DNA of 9,027 nt from an uncultured Collinsella sp. (GTDB lineage: Bacteria > Actinomycetota > Coriobacteriia > Coriobacteriales > Coriobacteriaceae): contig URVF01000056.1 in assembly GCA_900551185.1 (NCBI GenBank), forward strand, positions 1 to 9,027, written 5' to 3'. The stretch's first letter is position 1. The number at the start of each line of letters is the position of its first letter. Shown in pieces: positions 7,049 through 9,027 of this stretch. The notes below the pieces were generated by a model. It made no database searches. It had not been told where the DNA came from and was given only the letters and a program-made list of their open reading frames with translations. The translations under genes were made by a program, and so were the position numbers.

Positions 7049-8650
7049 TCACGCGCCCCCTTTCTGGACGAGCTCATCCAAGAGCTTCTCCGAAAACAGG
7101 TTGCCGCGACCCAGCTGCCCGTCGGGATCGAGCTGGAGCTTGAGCCGCGCCGACTCGACCATGGCCTCGTGACCGTACATCGTCTCTAAGAAGCCCGCCT
7201 TGATCTTGCCGACGCCGTGCTCGGCAGAAACGGCACCGCCCATAGCCGTTACCTCCGCAGCCCACTGGGCAAACAGCTCGCCACCGCGACGGTAGTCCTG
7301 CGCATCGCGCGGCAGGATGTTCACATGCAGATGGTTGTTACCGATGTGCCCCCAGGCAGCAGATTCAAGCCCGCTTTCGGCCAGTGTGCGGCGATAGAGG
7401 GCCACGACATCGGCAAGGCGTGCATTGGGCACCGACATGTCCGAACCCAGTTTGGTGATGGTGGGATCCGTGCGGCGACGCTCGTCGATAAGCATGTTGA
7501 CGCTCTCGGGGACCGCATGGCGGAAGAACCGCTGGCACTCGCGATCAACCTCGGTGCGCGCGACCCATGTCGCATCGTCGCGGCCACCCGCAAACTCGAG
7601 CACCCATCCCAGGTGGTACAGTTCCTCGGTCGCCTGGGCCTCGTCATCGCAGTCGAGCTCCACGTAGACACAGACCTTGGCCTCTTTGTCGAGCGCCGGC
7701 AGCGAGGCAAACGCCGTCGACTGCTCGCGCTGGCGACGTAGAATATCCAGGGCGCCAGCGTCGAAGTACTCGATGGCAGCCGCATGGGACAGGACGGGAC
7801 GCATGGAATCGGTAAAGGACACGGCCTTGTCTTCGCTATTGAAAAAGCAGCTCACACCCCAAACGACCGCAGGCGCCGCCTGCAGGGCAATCTCGAGCTC
7901 GGTGATAACGCCGAGCGTGCCGCAAGCACCGATAAAGAGGTCGATGGCGTCCATTTCGTCCGCAACGAAATAGCCTGAGGCATTTTTTGTCTTGGGCATG
8001 GTATAGCCGGGAAGATCGAGCTCGAGCGTACGGCCCACTGCCGTCACGAGCGACAGGTGGCGGCCCTGGGCAAAAGCCTCGCCGCGCTGAAGCTCAAGCA
8101 AATCGCCATCAGCCAGCGCGACGTGGAGTCCCGTGATATGTGGGCGCATGGGACCGTAGGCGTAGCTGCGGGCACCAGAGGCGTTACATGCCGCCATGCC
8201 GCCCAGACAGGCAGATGCCTCGGTGGGATCGGTGGGAAAGAACTGCTCGGGGGCCTCTTGGAACTCCTCGTAGGCCTCAAGCGATGCCTGGTCCCAACCA
8301 GCAGTCGGCAGCACCTTCTTGCTCAGCTGCTTGCGCAGCTCCGAGAGCACAACGCCCGGCTCCACGCGCAGCAGAAATTGGCCTTGTTCATCGCGGCGAA
8401 GGCCCAAGTAGCGATTCATACGGGAAGTATTGAGGATATGCCCGCCGTGGGGCACGGCACCGGCGGCAAGGCCGGTTCGGGCGCCCTGAACCGTTACCGG
8501 GACACGCTCGGCATGGAGCTTTTCCAAAATGGCACGGACCTCGTCTTCCGTTGTCGGAAACGAGATGCTCGAGGCCTCGCCCGATGCGCGAGACTCATCG
8601 CGACCATACTCTTCGAACTCGTCGGTGAAGGGTTTGATGGTTGCAGACAC
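7049..8650 (-). CDS. FAD-linked 2-hydroxyacid dehydrogenase, probably lactate dehydrogenase of an Etf complex
   Basis: A 533-residue flavoprotein of the GlcD/LctD/vanillyl-alcohol-oxidase superfamily, first gene of the operon. It should oxidise a 2-hydroxyacid, most likely lactate to pyruvate, and pass electrons to EtfAB. The FAD-binding half shows PVTVQGARTGLAAGAVP (51-67), FFPTDPTEASACLGG (137-151) and GACGTLGVITELEIAL (241-256). The catalytic C-terminal half shows SDMSVP (403-408), WGHIGNNHLHVNILPR (433-448) and VSAEHGVGKIKAGFL (474-488), and it ends with LDPDGQLGRGNLF (507-519). The usual GHxGDGNxH is changed to GHIGNNHLH. The protein is longer than typical members of about 460-480 residues. 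Start: GTG at 8650 with GGGGGAG five bases upstream. No GlcF/LldE-type iron-sulfur partner is present, so Etf is the likely acceptor. Glycolate or 2-hydroxyglutarate are alternative substrates. Confidence 0.9.
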   Translation of the reverse strand: MSATIKPFTDEFEEYGRDESRASGEASSISFPTTEDEVRAILEKLHAERVPVTVQGARTGLAAGAVPHGGHILNTSRMNRYLGLRRDEQGQFLLRVEPGVVLSELRKQLSKKVLPTAGWDQASLEAYEEFQEAPEQFFPTDPTEASACLGGMAACNASGARSYAYGPMRPHITGLHVALADGDLLELQRGEAFAQGRHLSLVTAVGRTLELDLPGYTMPKTKNASGYFVADEMDAIDLFIGACGTLGVITELEIALQAAPAVVWGVSCFFNSEDKAVSFTDSMRPVLSHAAAIEYFDAGALDILRRQREQSTAFASLPALDKEAKVCVYVELDCDDEAQATEELYHLGWVLEFAGGRDDATWVARTEVDRECQRFFRHAVPESVNMLIDERRRTDPTITKLGSDMSVPNARLADVVALYRRTLAESGLESAAWGHIGNNHLHVNILPRDAQDYRRGGELFAQWAAEVTAMGGAVSAEHGVGKIKAGFLETMYGHEAMVESARLKLQLDPDGQLGRGNLFSEKLLDELVQKGGA

Positions 8651-8732
8651 GCGAACTCCCCCTTTAGCTAACTACAGTGTTTGCAGGGAGATGTTACCGC
8701 ATCGTTTCGTCGACGTGTTCGAGACCGTCTCC

Positions 8733-8760
8733 ATAATTGGCGATTTTTACGTTCGTGCAA
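8733..8760 (-). promoter_or_regulatory. Candidate proximal promoter of the dehydrogenase-etf operon
   Basis: On the - strand TTGCAC (8760-8755) and AATTAT (8738-8733) are 16 nt apart. They match the -35 consensus at 3 of 6 and the -10 consensus at 4 of 6. The leader would be about 77 nt. It is weaker than the distal candidate at 8871-8900 and may be chance. Confidence 0.18.
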
Positions 8761-8870
8761 TTCGGCGAGCGGCTTGATTTCCTCGGCAGACGATGCTTTT
8801 GACACATATGGCCCCGCCGTCGCCGACCGCGCGATTGTCGCTCGAAAAAAGTTGGAGTATTTTTTGCCGC

Positions 8871-8900
8871 CTTTTACCTGCGGAGACACCAATCCGTCAA
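8871..8900 (-). promoter_or_regulatory. Candidate distal promoter of the dehydrogenase-etf operon
   Basis: On the - strand TTGACG (8900-8895, 5 of 6 to the -35 consensus) is followed after 18 nt by TAAAAG (8876-8871, 4 of 6 to the -10 consensus). The start of transcription would be near 8864, inside the A6/T6 element, giving a leader of about 210 nt. The -35 box lies within the first of three tandem 11-bp units, so a protein bound there would affect this promoter. Confidence 0.33.
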
Positions 8901-8924
8901 GCATTTGGTCAGCAATTGGTCAAG
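8892..8924. repeat. Three tandem 11-bp units with GTCA cores (possible regulator site)
   Basis: Three adjoining 11-mers on the + strand: ATCCGTCAAGC (8892-8902), ATTTGGTCAGC (8903-8913) and AATTGGTCAAG (8914-8924). The GTCA cores start at 8896, 8908 and 8919, so they recur about once per helical turn. OmpR/PhoB-type response regulators are known to bind direct repeats with 11-bp spacing. The array overlaps the -35 box of the distal promoter. The units are degenerate, so this is a candidate only. Confidence 0.4.
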
Positions 8925-8951
8925 TAGTGGCTGATACCGTCGGCATCGACA

Positions 8952-8975
8952 GCCAAAACCGACAGAAGTTTTGGC
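8952..8975. repeat. Perfect inverted repeat before the truncated + strand gene
   Basis: GCCAAAAC (8952-8959) and GTTTTGGC (8968-8975) form a perfect 8-bp inverted repeat with an 8-nt spacer. It lies nine bases before the ribosome site of the gene at 8997. There is no T tract after it, so it is not an intrinsic terminator. It may be an operator for a dimeric repressor or a hairpin in the leader RNA. Confidence 0.5.
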
Positions 8976-8996
8976 CCCAGAAGCAGGGAGGTTCCC

Positions 8997-9001
8997 ATGG
9001 C
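8997..9001 (+). CDS. Start of a divergent gene, cut off after two codons
   Basis: ATG at 8997-8999, followed by GC and then the adapter, is preceded by a strong ribosome site AGGGAGG (8985-8991) with a 5-nt spacer. This supports a real gene start on the + strand, divergent from the dehydrogenase operon. Nothing can be said about the product except that it begins Met-Ala. Its position makes a regulator, permease or related metabolic gene possible, but that is a guess. Confidence 0.5.
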
Positions 9002-9027
9002 CTGTCTCTTATACACATCTCCGAGCC
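9002..9027 (-). other. Nextera (Tn5) library adapter remnant, right end
   Basis: These 26 bases are the exact reverse complement of the first 26, including the Tn5 mosaic end (CTGTCTCTTATACACATCT). The same read-2-side adapter at both ends suggests that the window is one tagmented long molecule, or an assembly with untrimmed adapters. The end of the window is therefore not a natural boundary. Confidence 0.97.

Larger units (their letters stand above)
8651..8996. promoter_or_regulatory. 346-bp divergent regulatory region
   Basis: This non-coding stretch lies between the dehydrogenase operon (-) and a truncated gene (+). From left to right it holds the ribosome site of the dehydrogenase (8656-8664), two possible - strand promoters (8733-8760 and 8871-8900), an A6/T6 element (8845-8865), three tandem 11-bp units (8892-8924), a perfect inverted repeat (8952-8975) and the ribosome site of the + strand gene (8985-8991). 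A 78-codon frame on the - strand (8904-8668) has no ribosome site and is not called. No known riboswitch was recognised. Confidence 0.75.

Noticed and set aside
8668..8904. A 78-codon - strand frame upstream of the dehydrogenase.
   Set aside because: No ribosome site, no recognisable domain, and it spans the promoter elements. It is probably non-coding.
1..9027. A composite transposon or IS with 26-bp terminal inverted repeats.
   Set aside because: The ends are library adapter sequence and no transposase gene is present.

Overview
The window is an 8,975-bp piece of bacterial DNA (27-9001) with a 26-bp sequencing-library adapter at each end, so both edges are artificial. By hand count of sample lines, GC is about 60%, falling to about 45-50% in part of the GGDEF gene. 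The high GC, the tight gene packing and the gene set (a flavin dehydrogenase with a ferredoxin-fused electron-transfer flavoprotein, an oxo-sugar-acid permease, an AzlCD exporter, a membrane GGDEF protein) suggest a gut actinobacterium of the Coriobacteriia, probably Collinsella-like. That placement is inference from memory, not from a search.

Layout, left to right. 27-378 (+) is the 3' end of an EamA/DMT-family transporter. It converges on a GGDEF protein (569-1711, -), and a strong two-way terminator (526-567) lies between them. A 2-keto-3-deoxygluconate permease (1901-2923, -) follows, then an azlC-azlD exporter pair (4078-3073, -). A cytoplasmic HD-domain hydrolase (4216-5028, +) is divergent from azlC.

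The right half is a three-gene operon on the - strand, read from 8650 to 5025: a 533-aa FAD-linked 2-hydroxyacid (probably lactate) dehydrogenase, then EtfB, then EtfA. EtfA carries an N-terminal domain with two [4Fe-4S] motifs. The genes are joined almost without gaps. This is the composition of the electron-confurcating lactate dehydrogenase/Etf complex known from Acetobacterium woodii (LctBCD), with the dehydrogenase gene placed first and with no permease or racemase in view. The last gene, etfA, shares its final four bases (CTAG) with the end of the HD gene.

The 346-bp region upstream of the operon holds candidate promoters, a tandem array of three 11-bp units, an A6/T6 element and a perfect inverted repeat. 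It also holds the ribosome binding site and ATG of a divergent gene that the right edge cuts off after two codons. No RNA genes, CRISPR arrays, insertion sequences or phage genes were seen.
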